Positions 38,066 through 46,426 of a stretch of DNA of 64,000 bases are shown here, in pieces. Source of the DNA: VRUE01 sp963728365 (GTDB taxonomy: Bacteria; Actinomycetota; Thermoleophilia; Solirubrobacterales; 70-9); NCBI GenBank assembly GCA_963728365.1, contig CAVSJI010000003.1:186001-250000 (forward strand). Direction: 5' to 3'. Below the pieces are notes generated by a model that made no database searches, was not told the DNA's origin, and saw only the letters and a list, made by a program, of their open reading frames with translations. Both the position numbers and the translations under genes were made by a program. Numbering within the stretch: the stretch's first letter is position 1; every line of letters starts with the position of its first letter.

Positions 38066-39244
38066 ATGGACCTGACTCTCTCGCCGTCCGAGCAGCAGTT
38101 CCGCGACGAGGTCCGCGCCTGGATCGAAGCCAACCATCCGGGCCCCGAGCCCGACGGCGGCCTCGAGGAGGTGATGGCCTTCCGTCGCGAGTGGCAGCTG
38201 AAGATGCACGCCGCCGGCTGGGCCGGCATCTCCTGGCCGAAGGAGTTCGGCGGCCGCGGCGCGACCCTGATCGAGCAGGCGATCTTCGTCGGCGAGGCGG
38301 CGCGGCTCGAGGCACCCAGCCCGGCCAACGTGCTCGGCCTGGCGATGGGTGGCCCGGTGGTCATCGCGCACGGCACCGAGGAGCAGAAGGCGCGCTATCT
38401 CGAGCCGATCCTCACCGGAGAGGAGATCTGGTGCCAGGGCTTCTCCGAGCCAGAGTCTGGCTCCGACCTCGCTTCGCTGAAGACCCGCGCCGTCAAGGAT
38501 GGCGACGAATGGGTCGTCACCGGGCAGAAGGTCTGGACGACCTTCGCCCAGTACGCCAAGTGGTGCATGCTCGTCGCCCGCACCGACCCCGATGCGCCCA
38601 AGCACAAGGGCCTCACCTACTTCCTGATGGACATGGAGCAGGATGGCGTGGAGGCCAAGCCGCTGGTCCAGATCACCGGCGAGGGTGAGTTCAACGAGGT
38701 CTTCATCGAGGAGGCGCGGATCCCCGACGCGAACGTCGTCGGCGGTGTCGGCAACGGCTGGTCGGTGGCGATCACGACGCTGATGAACGAGCGCGCCGGA
38801 CTTGCCTTCGGAGCGATCGCCCAGATCGCCAACAGCCTCAGCCGGCTTGGCAAGCTGGCCGCCGGGACGCGCGTCAACGGCGGCACGGCCGCCGAGGACC
38901 CGGTCTTCCGCCAGCGCCTCGCCCAGCTCCACATCGAGGCCGAGACGATGCGGCTCAACGCCTACCGCGGCCTTACGAAGACGATGCAATCGGGCATTCC
39001 GGGGCCGGAGGGCTCGCTCGGCAAGTGGCAGTGGGCCGACATCAACCAGCGGATCAGCGAGCTGGCGCTCGACATCGAGGGCGCCTACGCGCCGCTCGCT
39101 CGCGGCGACGAGCACGCGATCGCCGGTGGCGCCTGGCAGTACAGCTTCCTGCGCACGCGTGCCAACTCGATCGAGGGCGGCACCACCGACATCCTCAAGA
39201 ACATCATCGCCGAGCGGGTGCTCGGCCTGCCGAAGATGCGCTGA
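38066..39244 (+). CDS. Acyl-CoA dehydrogenase, catalytic subunit of a pair
   Basis: FAD enzyme that introduces the 2,3 double bond of acyl-CoA; 392 residues. The N-terminal domain has GWAGISWPKEFGGRG and FSEPESGSDLASLKTRAVK. The C-terminal helical domain ends RTRANSIEGGTTDILKNI, whose Glu in IEGGT is in the place of the catalytic base. Its partner starts one base after its stop. In actinobacterial sterol and fatty-acid pathways such adjacent genes make alpha2beta2 enzymes with one active-site base per pair. The substrate is unknown; bulky or long acyl chains are possible. Confidence 0.9.
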   Translation: MDLTLSPSEQQFRDEVRAWIEANHPGPEPDGGLEEVMAFRREWQLKMHAAGWAGISWPKEFGGRGATLIEQAIFVGEAARLEAPSPANVLGLAMGGPVVIAHGTEEQKARYLEPILTGEEIWCQGFSEPESGSDLASLKTRAVKDGDEWVVTGQKVWTTFAQYAKWCMLVARTDPDAPKHKGLTYFLMDMEQDGVEAKPLVQITGEGEFNEVFIEEARIPDANVVGGVGNGWSVAITTLMNERAGLAFGAIAQIANSLSRLGKLAAGTRVNGGTAAEDPVFRQRLAQLHIEAETMRLNAYRGLTKTMQSGIPGPEGSLGKWQWADINQRISELALDIEGAYAPLARGDEHAIAGGAWQYSFLRTRANSIEGGTTDILKNIIAERVLGLPKMR

Positions 39245-39245
39245 C

Positions 39246-40346
39246 GTGTACTTCGACCTGACCGACGAGCAGCAGGCGATCAAGGCGACCGCGCGCGACT
39301 TCCTCGCCGCCCGCTACAAGAGCGAGCGGATCCGCGAGCTGGTCCGCAGCGAATCGGGCTTCGAGCAGTCCGACTGGAATGAGATGGCTGAGCTCGGCTG
39401 GCCCGGGCTGGCGCTGCCCGAGGAGTGGGGCGGACAGGGTCTGGGCGTCGTCGAGCTTGCCGTCCTCTTCGAGGAGATGGGTTACGCGCTGGCGCCCTCG
39501 CCGCTGCTCTCCAACACGGTCGTCGGCCTGGCGCTGGCGCTCTGCGGCTCTGACGATCAGCGCGAGCGCTTCCTGCGCCCCCTGGCCGAGGGCGGCCTGC
39601 GCGGCGCGCCGGCGCTCTGGGACGCCGGCACTCCGGCGATGATCGGCGAGTTCACGATGGTCGCTCGGGAGGACGGCGACGGCGTCGTGCTCGACGGCGA
39701 AAAGGTCCTGGTCATGGACGCCGCCGTCGCTGACATCCTGCTGGTCGCGACCGCCGACGGACGGCGGCACGTGGTCGAGCGCGAGGCTCCCGGCATCGTG
39801 ATCGCTCCGTCGACCTCGATCGACCTCACCCGGCGCCTCTACTCGGTGCGCTTCGACGGTGTCCGCATCGCGCCCGAGGACTCGCTGCCCGCCGCCGGGC
39901 CGGACTACTTCGACGTCTTCCACCGCATCTGCGTCGCTGCCGCCGCCGAGTCGACCGGGATCGCCCAGCGCTCCATGGAGATGGCGGTCTCCTACGCCAA
40001 GGATCGCCAGCAGTTCGGCCGCCCGATCGGCTCCTACCAGGCGGTCTCGCACCGCTGCGCCCAGATGCTGCTCGAGACCGAGAACTCGCGCTCGGCCGTC
40101 TACGGGGCCGCTTGGGCGGCCGACGCCGAGCCGGACTCGCTGCCGCGCGCCGCCTCGATGGCCAAGGCCTACGCCTCCGACGCCGGCTGGCGGGTCCCCG
40201 ACGCCTCGATTCAGGTACACGGCGGGATCGGCTTCACCTGGGAGCACGACCTGCACTTCTTCCTCAAGCGCGGCAAGGCCAACGCGGCGATGTTCGGCGA
40301 CGCGAAGTGGCACCGCGACCGAGTCGCCGACGCGGTCCTCGCTTGA
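39246..40346 (+). CDS. Acyl-CoA dehydrogenase-like partner lacking the catalytic Glu
   Basis: A 366-residue ACAD-family protein with YFDLTDEQQAIKATARDFL, WPGLALPEEWGGQGLG and QFGRPIGSYQAVSHRCAQML (FAD-contact RxxFG). At the C-terminus, where catalytic subunits have xEGGT, this one reads KRGKANAAMFGDAKW, so the base appears missing. That fits the non-catalytic half of a heterotetrameric dehydrogenase with the gene just upstream. GTG at 39246 is two bases past the previous stop, so they are translationally coupled. A family C hairpin follows. Confidence 0.85.
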   Translation: MYFDLTDEQQAIKATARDFLAARYKSERIRELVRSESGFEQSDWNEMAELGWPGLALPEEWGGQGLGVVELAVLFEEMGYALAPSPLLSNTVVGLALALCGSDDQRERFLRPLAEGGLRGAPALWDAGTPAMIGEFTMVAREDGDGVVLDGEKVLVMDAAVADILLVATADGRRHVVEREAPGIVIAPSTSIDLTRRLYSVRFDGVRIAPEDSLPAAGPDYFDVFHRICVAAAAESTGIAQRSMEMAVSYAKDRQQFGRPIGSYQAVSHRCAQMLLETENSRSAVYGAAWAADAEPDSLPRAASMAKAYASDAGWRVPDASIQVHGGIGFTWEHDLHFFLKRGKANAAMFGDAKWHRDRVADAVLA

Positions 40347-40363
40347 GGCACGCGACGCAGCGG

Positions 40364-40410
40364 TTCCGGTGCGCCTTTGCCGCGAATAGACCACAAAAGG
40401 CGCACCGGAA
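40364..40410. repeat. Family C palindrome, copy C3
   Basis: Arms TTCCGGTGCGCCTTT and complement around an 11-base loop. It ends ten bases before the GTG of the next gene, and its right arm contains GGAAG, the likely ribosome-binding site of that gene, so the hairpin could mask it. Confidence 0.85.
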
Positions 40411-40419
40411 GCGGCGCCC

Positions 40420-41448
40420 GTGAGCGCGCTCGAGCGGATCTCGGTTGCTGCGATCGGGACTACGGTCGAGGATCTGGTTGGAGAGACGCGGCGTGCCGAG
40501 GCGGCCGGGGTCGAGTGCGTCTGGGCGCCGGAGCTGTTCCGCTCCTCGGTCACCCAGGCGGCCTACCTGGCCGGCAAGACCGAGAAGATCGGGGTGGCGA
40601 CCGGGATCGCCTGGGCCTTCACCCGCAGTCCCTTCATCCTCGCCGTCAGCGCCCTCGACATCGACGAGATGTCCGGTGGGCGTTTCCGCCTCGGCCTCGG
40701 CTCGGGGGTCAAACGGCTCAACGAGACCTGGCACAACGCCGCCTACGGCAGGCCGGCGCCGCACCTGCGCGAGGCGATCGAGGCGACTCGGCTGATCATG
40801 CAGGGGGCGGGCAAGGGCGAGCCGATTCGCTACGAGGGCTCCTACTACGACATCGACATCAAGGGCTGGGTGCGCCCCCACCCGGCGCCGCGCGAGTCGG
40901 TGCCGATCTACACCGCCGGCGTCCAGGGAGGCATGTGCCGGATGGCGGGCGACGTCGCCGACGGTCTGATCGGCCACCCGATCCAGAGCCTGCGCTGGAT
41001 CGACGAGGTCGTCGTCTCCTCCTTCGAGAAGGGCCTGCGCCGCTCCGGCCGCGAGCGCTCCAGATTCGACTACCTGCCGACCGTCTGCTGCGCGATCGAC
41101 GACGACGAGGCCCGCGCCGTGGACATGGCCCGCCGCACGATCTCCTTCTACGCCACCGTCAAGACCTACATGCCGCTCTGGGAGCTGCACGGCTTCGCCG
41201 AGTGCGCCGTCGCTGCCGGCGAGGCCTTCCGCCGCGGCGAACTCGCCGCCGTCCCCGCCGCGATCAGCGACGAGATGGTCGACGCCTACTGCGCCGCTGG
41301 CCCCCTCGACAAGGTCCGCGCCCGCGTAGAGGCAACCGCCGAACGAGCCGACGGCCTCTTCCTAACCCCACCCACCTACTTCATCTCCCCCGAGGAGTTG
41401 AGCGAGTACCAAAACCGCATAATCGAGGCCTTCGGCCCAGGCGCCTGA
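40420..41448 (+). CDS. Luciferase-like F420-dependent oxidoreductase
   Basis: A 342-residue TIM-barrel protein of the LLM class. TRSPFILAVSALDIDEMSGG and RFRLGLGSGVKRLNETWH are strongly conserved in F420-dependent members, and PIYTAGVQGGMCRMAGDVAD is the coenzyme-phosphate loop. Actinobacterial homologues reduce or oxidise F420 with varied substrates, so the reaction cannot be named. It follows the ACAD pair and ends before two hairpins and an E element. The start is GTG at 40420. Its ribosome-binding site lies in the arm of C3. Confidence 0.85.
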   Translation: MSALERISVAAIGTTVEDLVGETRRAEAAGVECVWAPELFRSSVTQAAYLAGKTEKIGVATGIAWAFTRSPFILAVSALDIDEMSGGRFRLGLGSGVKRLNETWHNAAYGRPAPHLREAIEATRLIMQGAGKGEPIRYEGSYYDIDIKGWVRPHPAPRESVPIYTAGVQGGMCRMAGDVADGLIGHPIQSLRWIDEVVVSSFEKGLRRSGRERSRFDYLPTVCCAIDDDEARAVDMARRTISFYATVKTYMPLWELHGFAECAVAAGEAFRRGELAAVPAAISDEMVDAYCAAGPLDKVRARVEATAERADGLFLTPPTYFISPEELSEYQNRIIEAFGPGA

Positions 41449-41591
41449 GGCTCGGAGCGTGGGTGCATCCGCCTGACAAGCACAAGGCCTTCCAAGGGCG
41501 GCAGCCCCGGAGCTGGGCTGCGGTTTGGCGTTGTTTCAAGCTTGCGAAATGCACAGGGCATTCCGCAAGCTTGTAGCTGAATAGGTGTCGT
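41449..41591. other. Non-coding stretch with two hairpins after the LLM gene
   Basis: Between the LLM stop and element E1 there is no plausible gene. GCAGCCC (41501-41507) pairs with GGGCTGC (41515-41521). CAAGCTTGCGAAATGC (41537-41552) pairs with its near-complement at 41558-41573 with one mismatch. The second is the better candidate terminator for the LLM transcript, although its T content is low. Confidence 0.6.
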
Positions 41592-41742
41592 GGAGGGGGC
41601 TGGTCAGTCTCCAGGCGAATGTCGCGAAGCGGCGGAAATGCAATCCGATGGTTGCCCGCCGGAGGCGGGCTCCTTCTCCGGAGCTAAGCGCGCGAAGCGC
41701 GCGTGCGACATCAATTCGACTGGAGACTGACCAGACCCCTCC
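41592..41742. repeat. Family E large palindrome, copy E1
   Basis: 151 bp. Outer arms of 29 bases with two mismatches (41592-41620 and 41714-41742) are unique to this copy. The core begins GTCGCGAAGCGGCGGAAATG and closes with TGCGACATCAATT. Inner palindromes GCCCGCCGGAGGCGGGC and GCGCGCGAAGCGCGCG lie between. It fills a gap between convergent genes. Confidence 0.92.
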
Positions 41743-41752
41743 CTTGAAGGAG

Positions 41753-41956
41753 CTACTCGTCCCTGGGCGTGATGCGAAACGCAGAGACGACCTCGGCCTG
41801 CTGGGCCTCGGGGTGGACCACGTAGGCGCTGGGGCCGCCGCCGAACCAGCCGGAGCTCTCGTTGTCGGCGACGAAGATTCCGGGGTGGCGGCGGCCTTCG
41901 CCGTCCTCGACCCAGACCTTGTCGCCCTCCTTGAAGCCGTGCGGCGCGTCAGCCAT
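41753..41956 (-). CDS. Small hypothetical protein (67 residues)
   Basis: Reads ADAPHGFKEGDKVWVEDGEG and continues HPGIFVADNESSGWFGG. The EGDKVWVED start and beta-rich pattern resemble a small SH3- or KOW-like barrel, but I cannot name a family. ATG at 41956 overlaps the stop of the next upstream gene by eight bases, so it is the last gene of a three-gene minus-strand operon. The frame is open further upstream, but that part is antisense or internal to its neighbour. Confidence 0.6.
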   Translation of the reverse strand: MADAPHGFKEGDKVWVEDGEGRRHPGIFVADNESSGWFGGGPSAYVVHPEAQQAEVVSAFRITPRDE

Positions 41957-42203
41957 GGTGGGCGATGCCCATCGTGCCGCGTGGGTCGCCGCTGTGCTCG
42001 GCGAGATCCTCCAGCTCGGCGATCTTGCGCTCGCCTTCGCGGCGCGCCGGGTCGTCGGCGGCAAGCGGCTCGATCAGGCGGCGGATCCGGTTGCGGACCT
42101 GGAGCGCGAAGTGGGGGGTGGAGGCGCCGGCAAGCGCGCGGATGTCCTCGGCCGTCACCCGGTGGCCGCCGCCGAGCAGGTCGGGGGTCTCTGCTTCGCT
42201 CAT
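41949..42203 (-). CDS. Small hypothetical protein (84 residues)
   Basis: A charged, helical protein starting SEAETPDLLGGGHRVTAEDI and continuing ALQVRNRIRRLIEPL. It has no membrane segment and no motif I recognise. ATG at 42203 overlaps the stop of the upstream wall-protein gene as ATGA, and its end overlaps the 67-residue gene by eight bases. The tight coupling of all three suggests a common task, but what that is cannot be read from the sequence. Confidence 0.6.
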   Translation of the reverse strand: MSEAETPDLLGGGHRVTAEDIRALAGASTPHFALQVRNRIRRLIEPLAADDPARREGERKIAELEDLAEHSGDPRGTMGIAHHG

Positions 42204-43540
42204 TCGCCTCCTCCGATCTTGGCCAGTTCCGCCAGTTGGTCGATTTGGGCCTGCTGCTTCACGTCGATCGCTTCCTGGTCTCCGATGATCCAAACGTGGT
42301 TGTAAAAGGCGCGGGTCGGGTCCGTCGTGTAGCCCGGCTTGACGTCGAGCAGGTATTCGCGCAGCGCCTTGGGCAGCGTATCGGCGCTGTCGCTCAGCAG
42401 CAGCGGCCCCCAGGTGCCGGAAGCTGAGAGCGGCGCCGCGACCGCCGCGTCGAGCGGCGCCTCGTCGCGGGCGACGACGAAGCCGTGGCCGGGGTCGTTG
42501 ACGTTCCAGCCGAAGGCGCCGCTCGAGTAGCGGGCGAAGGCGATCGCGTTGGCGACCGGGTCCTCGCCGGAGACGCGCCGCACGGGGTTGCCGATCTTTG
42601 CGACTTCGCGGACCACGCCGGAGGAGATCGCCGTGCTGGGGCCGAGCACGTAGACGGGCGTCTTGGGGTCTTCGGAGAGCGCGCCCACCGTCTCCCTGGG
42701 CAGCTTGTCGCGACCGGTGAAGAGGACCGGGTCGCCTGAGCGAGCCGCCCAGGCTGCAGCCGGCAGCGCGAACCCGGGCTGTTCTTCGGAGGCGAGGACG
42801 ATGTGTCGGGGCGAGCCGCCGACGAATTTGTTGCGCAGCGCCTCGATCGCGACCGCGAGCGCCGCCGGGCTTCCTCCCTTCGCCTTCGTCGTTCGCATCC
42901 CGTCGGGGGCCGCGCCCGCGCCGATCGCGAACGCCTGCAGCTTGTCCGTCGCCGTATTGCCCTGAGGGTCGAGCGCTTGCAGCGCTTGGGAGGTCGCATC
43001 GGGAAGGTCCCCGCCGCTGGAGACGAGCAGCGGCGCGCGCACCGGCGTCGCCATCAGCACCGCCGCGGCGACCGCCGCCTGCCATTCGCCTTCGTCGACC
43101 AACGTCACCACCACAGGGCGCTGCGCGGCAGTCGCCGACGGGTAGACCGCCAGGGCCACCGCGGCCGCCATGCTCGCCGGATCCGAGCCGCCCACGCGCG
43201 TGGTGTTGTTGGTGGCGAACGACGGGTAGCCGAGCTCTTCCGCCGCGGCCGCGGCGGGCGTTTCCTTTTCTTCGGGCGCCTTGGCGCCAGTCGCTGGCGC
43301 AGGCACCGGTCCGCTCGAGTGCTCGCTGGAGCCGCCGCCCCCGAGAACCGCCGCGACCAGGAAGACGACCGCCACGATCACAAGCCCGACAATCGCCTTC
43401 AGCGCCGCCGGGACTTTTCGCCGCGGCTTGTCAGGTCTCGAAGGCTGTACATCTGCGTTGATCGGTTGCCTTTGAAGGGCCACAGCGGCGAACGCTAGAC
43501 GTTTCTCATTTCCGGGCTGGATCAAGGCGCCCGTGGCCAA
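42200..43540 (-). CDS. Membrane-anchored protein with CWB2-like repeats
   Basis: Up to 446 residues. One membrane helix at about 46-68 (ALKAIVGLVIVAVVFLVAAV) is followed by a Ser/Pro/Ala-rich linker and then three repeats like cell-wall-binding repeat 2: RVGGSDPASMAAAVALAVYP with PVVVTLVDEGEWQAAVAAAV, then GGSPRHIVLASEEQPG, then PVYVLGPSTAISSGVVREVA. CWB2 domains attach proteins to surface polymers. The start is uncertain: the TTG at 43540 lies in the arm of a palindrome, and GTG at 43483 is an alternative. It is the first gene of a three-gene operon and divergent from an acyl-CoA dehydrogenase. Confidence 0.7.
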   Translation of the reverse strand: MATGALIQPGNEKRLAFAAVALQRQPINADVQPSRPDKPRRKVPAALKAIVGLVIVAVVFLVAAVLGGGGSSEHSSGPVPAPATGAKAPEEKETPAAAAAEELGYPSFATNNTTRVGGSDPASMAAAVALAVYPSATAAQRPVVVTLVDEGEWQAAVAAAVLMATPVRAPLLVSSGGDLPDATSQALQALDPQGNTATDKLQAFAIGAGAAPDGMRTTKAKGGSPAALAVAIEALRNKFVGGSPRHIVLASEEQPGFALPAAAWAARSGDPVLFTGRDKLPRETVGALSEDPKTPVYVLGPSTAISSGVVREVAKIGNPVRRVSGEDPVANAIAFARYSSGAFGWNVNDPGHGFVVARDEAPLDAAVAAPLSASGTWGPLLLSDSADTLPKALREYLLDVKPGYTTDPTRAFYNHVWIIGDQEAIDVKQQAQIDQLAELAKIGGGE

Positions 43541-43625
43541 GCAGCTCGAGGACGCAGGGAGCGCGGCGTGCTCCGCACGCGAGCGACCGAGGACGCCGAG
43601 ATGCGCCGCGCCACGGGCGCCTTGA
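43522..43625. repeat. Long inverted repeat between divergent genes
   Basis: 104 bp. Arms are perfect over 16 bases (TCAAGGCGCCCGTGGC at 43522-43537, complement at 43610-43625), with internal hairpins such as CGTGCTCCGCACG. The left arm overlaps the first codons of the longest wall-protein frame, and the right arm abuts an imperfect operator. Confidence 0.8.
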
Positions 43626-43678
43626 CTGGCTGGTCAGCTAGGATCTTGGGAACTGGTTGACTGACCAGTCAATCAACC
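43622..43678. promoter_or_regulatory. Tandem palindromic operators before an acyl-CoA dehydrogenase
   Basis: The main site GGTTGACTGACCAGTCAATC at 43655-43674 matches the thiolase operator at 36226-36245 in 19 of 20 bases and its symmetry extends to 43678 (AACC). A second, imperfect site TTGACTGGCTGGTCAG lies at 43622-43637. Both are 35 to 95 bases before the start at 43713, where a repressor would sit. Confidence 0.72.
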
Positions 43679-43712
43679 GCCCCAACGCCGCACCCGAGCC
43701 AGGAGAGACCGC

Positions 43713-44978
43713 ATGGACTTCGCACTCAACGACGAGCAGCTGGAGTACAAGGAGCGCTGCCGGACCTTCGCCCGCGATGTGATCCGCCCCGCTGCTCGCA
43801 AGCACGACGAAGAGGAGAGCACCCCCTGGGAGGTGATCAAGGAGGCGCGCCGTCACGGCTTCGGCACGCTCGAGGCGATCCAGCGCTCGGCCGGCGACGC
43901 GCAGGGCCAGATGCAGGTGATCTCGGCGGAGGAGTTCCACTGGGGCTGCGCCGGCATCGCCCTGGCGATCTCCGGCTCGGGCCTCGCCGCCGCCGGCATC
44001 GCCTCATCCGGCACGCCCGAGCAGATCGCCCAGTGGGTCCCCGAGTGCTTCGGCTCGGGCGAGGACGTCAAGCTCGGCGCCTACGCGGTCACCGAGCCGC
44101 AGGCCGGCTCCGACGTCAAGAGCCTCAAGACGACCGCCAAGCGCGACGGCGACGAGTGGGTCCTCAACGGCACCAAGGTCTTCATCACCAACGGCGGCAT
44201 CGCCGACGTACACGTCGTCGTCGCCACCGTCGACCCAGCGCTCGGCACTCGCGGCCAGGCCTCGTTTGTGGTCGGCAAGGACACCCCGGGGCTGAGCCAG
44301 GGCAAGAAGGAGTCGAAGCTCGGCATCCGCGCCTCGCACACCGCCGAGATCATCCTCGACGAATGCCGCATCCCGGCCGAGAACCTGCTCGGCGGCGAGG
44401 AGAAGCTCGAGCGCAAGCTGCAGCGCGGTCGCGAAGGCAAGAAGTCGCGCGGCGCCGACGCGCTGGCGACCTTCGAGATGACCCGGCCGCTGGTCGGCGC
44501 CTCGGCGCTCGGCATCGCCCAGGCCGCCTACGAGTGGACCCTCGAGCACCTCGACGGCCAGAGCTTCGAGGGGCGCCCGGTGCTCAAGGAGCAGCGCATC
44601 CAGCAGGTCCTCGCCGACGTCGCCACCGAGATCGAAGCTGCCCGCCTGCTGGTCCAGCGCGCTTCCTGGATGGGCCGCAGCGGCATCCCGATGCGCGGCG
44701 GCCAGGGCTCGATGTCGAAGCTCAAGGCCGGCGACGTGACGATGTGGGCGACGACCACCCTGATGGACCTGGTCGGCCCCTACGCCTGGAGCACCGACTG
44801 CCCGCTGGAGAAGTGGTTCCGCGACGCCAAGATCTACCAGCTGTTCGAGGGCACGGCGGAGATCCAGCGGATGGTCATCTCGCGGATGCAGGCGGCCGAA
44901 TACGCCGAGCGGTTGGGCTACGCGGCCGAAGTCGCCGACGAAGCGGTGGCGGCTAAGCCGGAGCCGGTCGCGGCGTAG
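43713..44978 (+). CDS. Acyl-CoA dehydrogenase
   Basis: A 421-residue FAD enzyme of beta-oxidation. The N-terminus is FALNDEQLEYKERCRTFARD. VTEPQAGSDVKSLKTTAKRD and TKVFITNGGIADVHVVVA line the FAD site. The catalytic Glu is in IYQLFEGTAEIQRMV near the C-terminus, so it should be active alone. Residues about 228-250 contain a charged insert (KLERKLQRGREGKKSRGADA) that is longer than in short-chain enzymes. It has two palindromic operator sites upstream, one shared with the thiolase, so both are probably under one repressor. Confidence 0.93.
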   Translation: MDFALNDEQLEYKERCRTFARDVIRPAARKHDEEESTPWEVIKEARRHGFGTLEAIQRSAGDAQGQMQVISAEEFHWGCAGIALAISGSGLAAAGIASSGTPEQIAQWVPECFGSGEDVKLGAYAVTEPQAGSDVKSLKTTAKRDGDEWVLNGTKVFITNGGIADVHVVVATVDPALGTRGQASFVVGKDTPGLSQGKKESKLGIRASHTAEIILDECRIPAENLLGGEEKLERKLQRGREGKKSRGADALATFEMTRPLVGASALGIAQAAYEWTLEHLDGQSFEGRPVLKEQRIQQVLADVATEIEAARLLVQRASWMGRSGIPMRGGQGSMSKLKAGDVTMWATTTLMDLVGPYAWSTDCPLEKWFRDAKIYQLFEGTAEIQRMVISRMQAAEYAERLGYAAEVADEAVAAKPEPVAA

Positions 44979-45078
44979 CCGCGGGTATCCCCTCCTGGGA
45001 ACCCGCCGACCGCACGCTGTCTGGGCGCGTGTTCGGGGGCCGGCTCACAAGTTCCCAGGAGGGGATCCCCGCGGCTAC
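44975..45078. repeat. Long inverted repeat after the acyl-CoA dehydrogenase
   Basis: 104 bp. Arms of 28 bases with one mismatch (44975-45002 and 45051-45078, beginning GTAGCCGCGGGTATCCCCTC) enclose a 48-base GC-rich core. The left arm includes the stop codon TAG of the gene. The same total length and a loosely similar core (a TCGGGG-CCG segment) occur at 58000-58103. Confidence 0.88.
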
Positions 45079-45146
45079 GCAACGGGGGTTGCAGCTCCGA
45101 GCCATCACGATGGAGCTGGAAATGAGCTTGGCTAGCCTTTTCGGCC

Positions 45147-46349
45147 ATGCTTATTGCTCGCCCTGTCGCGGCGGCTTTGGTCGCCGTCGTGGCGGCTGTC
45201 GTCGCGCTGCTTGCGGTGGGTGCCGCGGCGCCCGCCAAGGATTTGGAAGCTCAGCTTCAGACCAAGGAAGCGAAGCTCACCCATGCGCGTGAACGGAGTG
45301 GGGTGCTGACCACGACGATCTCTCGCTACAACGACCACATCGAAGGTCTGACGAAGCAGGTTGCGGGTCTCCGAAACCGGGAGGCCGCTGTGCGGGTTCG
45401 GCTTGATGCGCAGCAGGCGAAGCTTGATCGGTCGGAAGCTGTGCTTGGGGTTGCGACGCGGCAACTGGTCAGCGCGCGATCCCACCTGAAGCGGGCGCTG
45501 GTGGCGCTGCGCGACCGGCTGGTCGCGATCTACGAGACTGGCACCCCCGACGTGCTCAGCGTGATCGTCGGCGCCAACGGTTACGACGATCTGGTCGAGC
45601 GCACCGAATACTTCAACCGCATCCGCGGCAACGACGAAGCGATCGTCGGCCGGGTGCGCGACCTGCGAGACGAAGTGCGGAGCACCGTCCTGCGCCTGCG
45701 CGCCGCTCGCAACCGGATCAGGGCCGCCCGCGACGCCGTCGCCGCCGAAGAGCGGGCGCTGGCAAGCGCCCGCACCGCGATCCAGCAGCGCCAGTCCCAG
45801 CTGGTCGCAGCCCGCGGCGAGCGGGTCGCGGCGCTGCGCAAGATCCGCAGTCACGAACGCGAGCTCGACGGCTCGGTGGCGAAGATCCAGGCGAAGATCG
45901 CCGCGCGTCTGGCGGGCTACGGCTCGGCGCCGCTGCCGCTCGGCCCAATCCGCTCCGGCAACGGCAGCGGCCTGATCTGGCCGGTCGACGGGCCGGTCGT
46001 GTCCGGCTTCGGCCCGCGCACGATCAACGGCAGCTACGAGTACCACCCAGGCATCGACATCGCCGTGCCCAGCGGGACGCCGATCCGCGCCGCCGCGGCC
46101 GGCACGGTGATCTTCACCGAGCCCGAGTCGAGCAGTGGGGGATACGGCAACTACACCTGCATCGACCACGGCGGCGGGCTCTCCACCTGCTACGCCCACC
46201 AGGAGTCCTTCGCCGTTTCAGCGGGCCAGCAGGTCTCCCAGGGCCAGGTGATCGGCTACAGCGACTGCACCGGCTACTGCTTCGGTCCGCACGTCCACTT
46301 CGAGGTCCGGATCGACGGCGAAGTGACCGATCCAATGGCGTATCTCTAG
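45147..46349 (+). CDS. M23-family peptidoglycan peptidase with coiled coil
   Basis: A 400-residue exported protein. The signal peptide is VAAALVAVVAAVVALLAVGA (cleavage near AAAPA). A long coiled coil (about 30-250) follows, as in EnvC and NlpD-like cell-division regulators. The C-terminal LytM/M23 domain has zinc ligands in YHPGIDIAV and HVHFEVRIDGE, with IDHGGGLSTCYAHQESF between, so the active site looks complete. It probably cleaves peptide cross-links in the wall or activates an amidase. It begins 69 bases after the palindrome. Confidence 0.9.
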   Translation: MLIARPVAAALVAVVAAVVALLAVGAAAPAKDLEAQLQTKEAKLTHARERSGVLTTTISRYNDHIEGLTKQVAGLRNREAAVRVRLDAQQAKLDRSEAVLGVATRQLVSARSHLKRALVALRDRLVAIYETGTPDVLSVIVGANGYDDLVERTEYFNRIRGNDEAIVGRVRDLRDEVRSTVLRLRAARNRIRAARDAVAAEERALASARTAIQQRQSQLVAARGERVAALRKIRSHERELDGSVAKIQAKIAARLAGYGSAPLPLGPIRSGNGSGLIWPVDGPVVSGFGPRTINGSYEYHPGIDIAVPSGTPIRAAAAGTVIFTEPESSSGGYGNYTCIDHGGGLSTCYAHQESFAVSAGQQVSQGQVIGYSDCTGYCFGPHVHFEVRIDGEVTDPMAYL

Positions 46350-46399
46350 GCCCAGCGCCCTGAGATTGGTCTAATTTACTTAGTTTTCGGTATGTATTG

Positions 46400-46422
46400 C
46401 AAGGGTCGGTCTGAGACCCTTG
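46400..46422 (+). promoter_or_regulatory. Hairpin just before the Ala/Gly-rich gene
   Basis: CAAGGGTC (46400-46407) pairs perfectly with GACCCTTG (46415-46422) around a seven-base loop, five bases before the GTG start. It follows an unusually AT-rich stretch (46362-46400) that probably holds a promoter, though no clear -35/-10 pair stands out. It could mask the start. Confidence 0.4.
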
Positions 46423-46426
46423 AGGG

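Noticed and set aside
41449..41752. A prophage or integron remnant in the repeat-rich gap
   Set aside because: No integrase, attachment-like direct repeat or phage-like gene is present; the gap is accounted for by hairpins and element E1.
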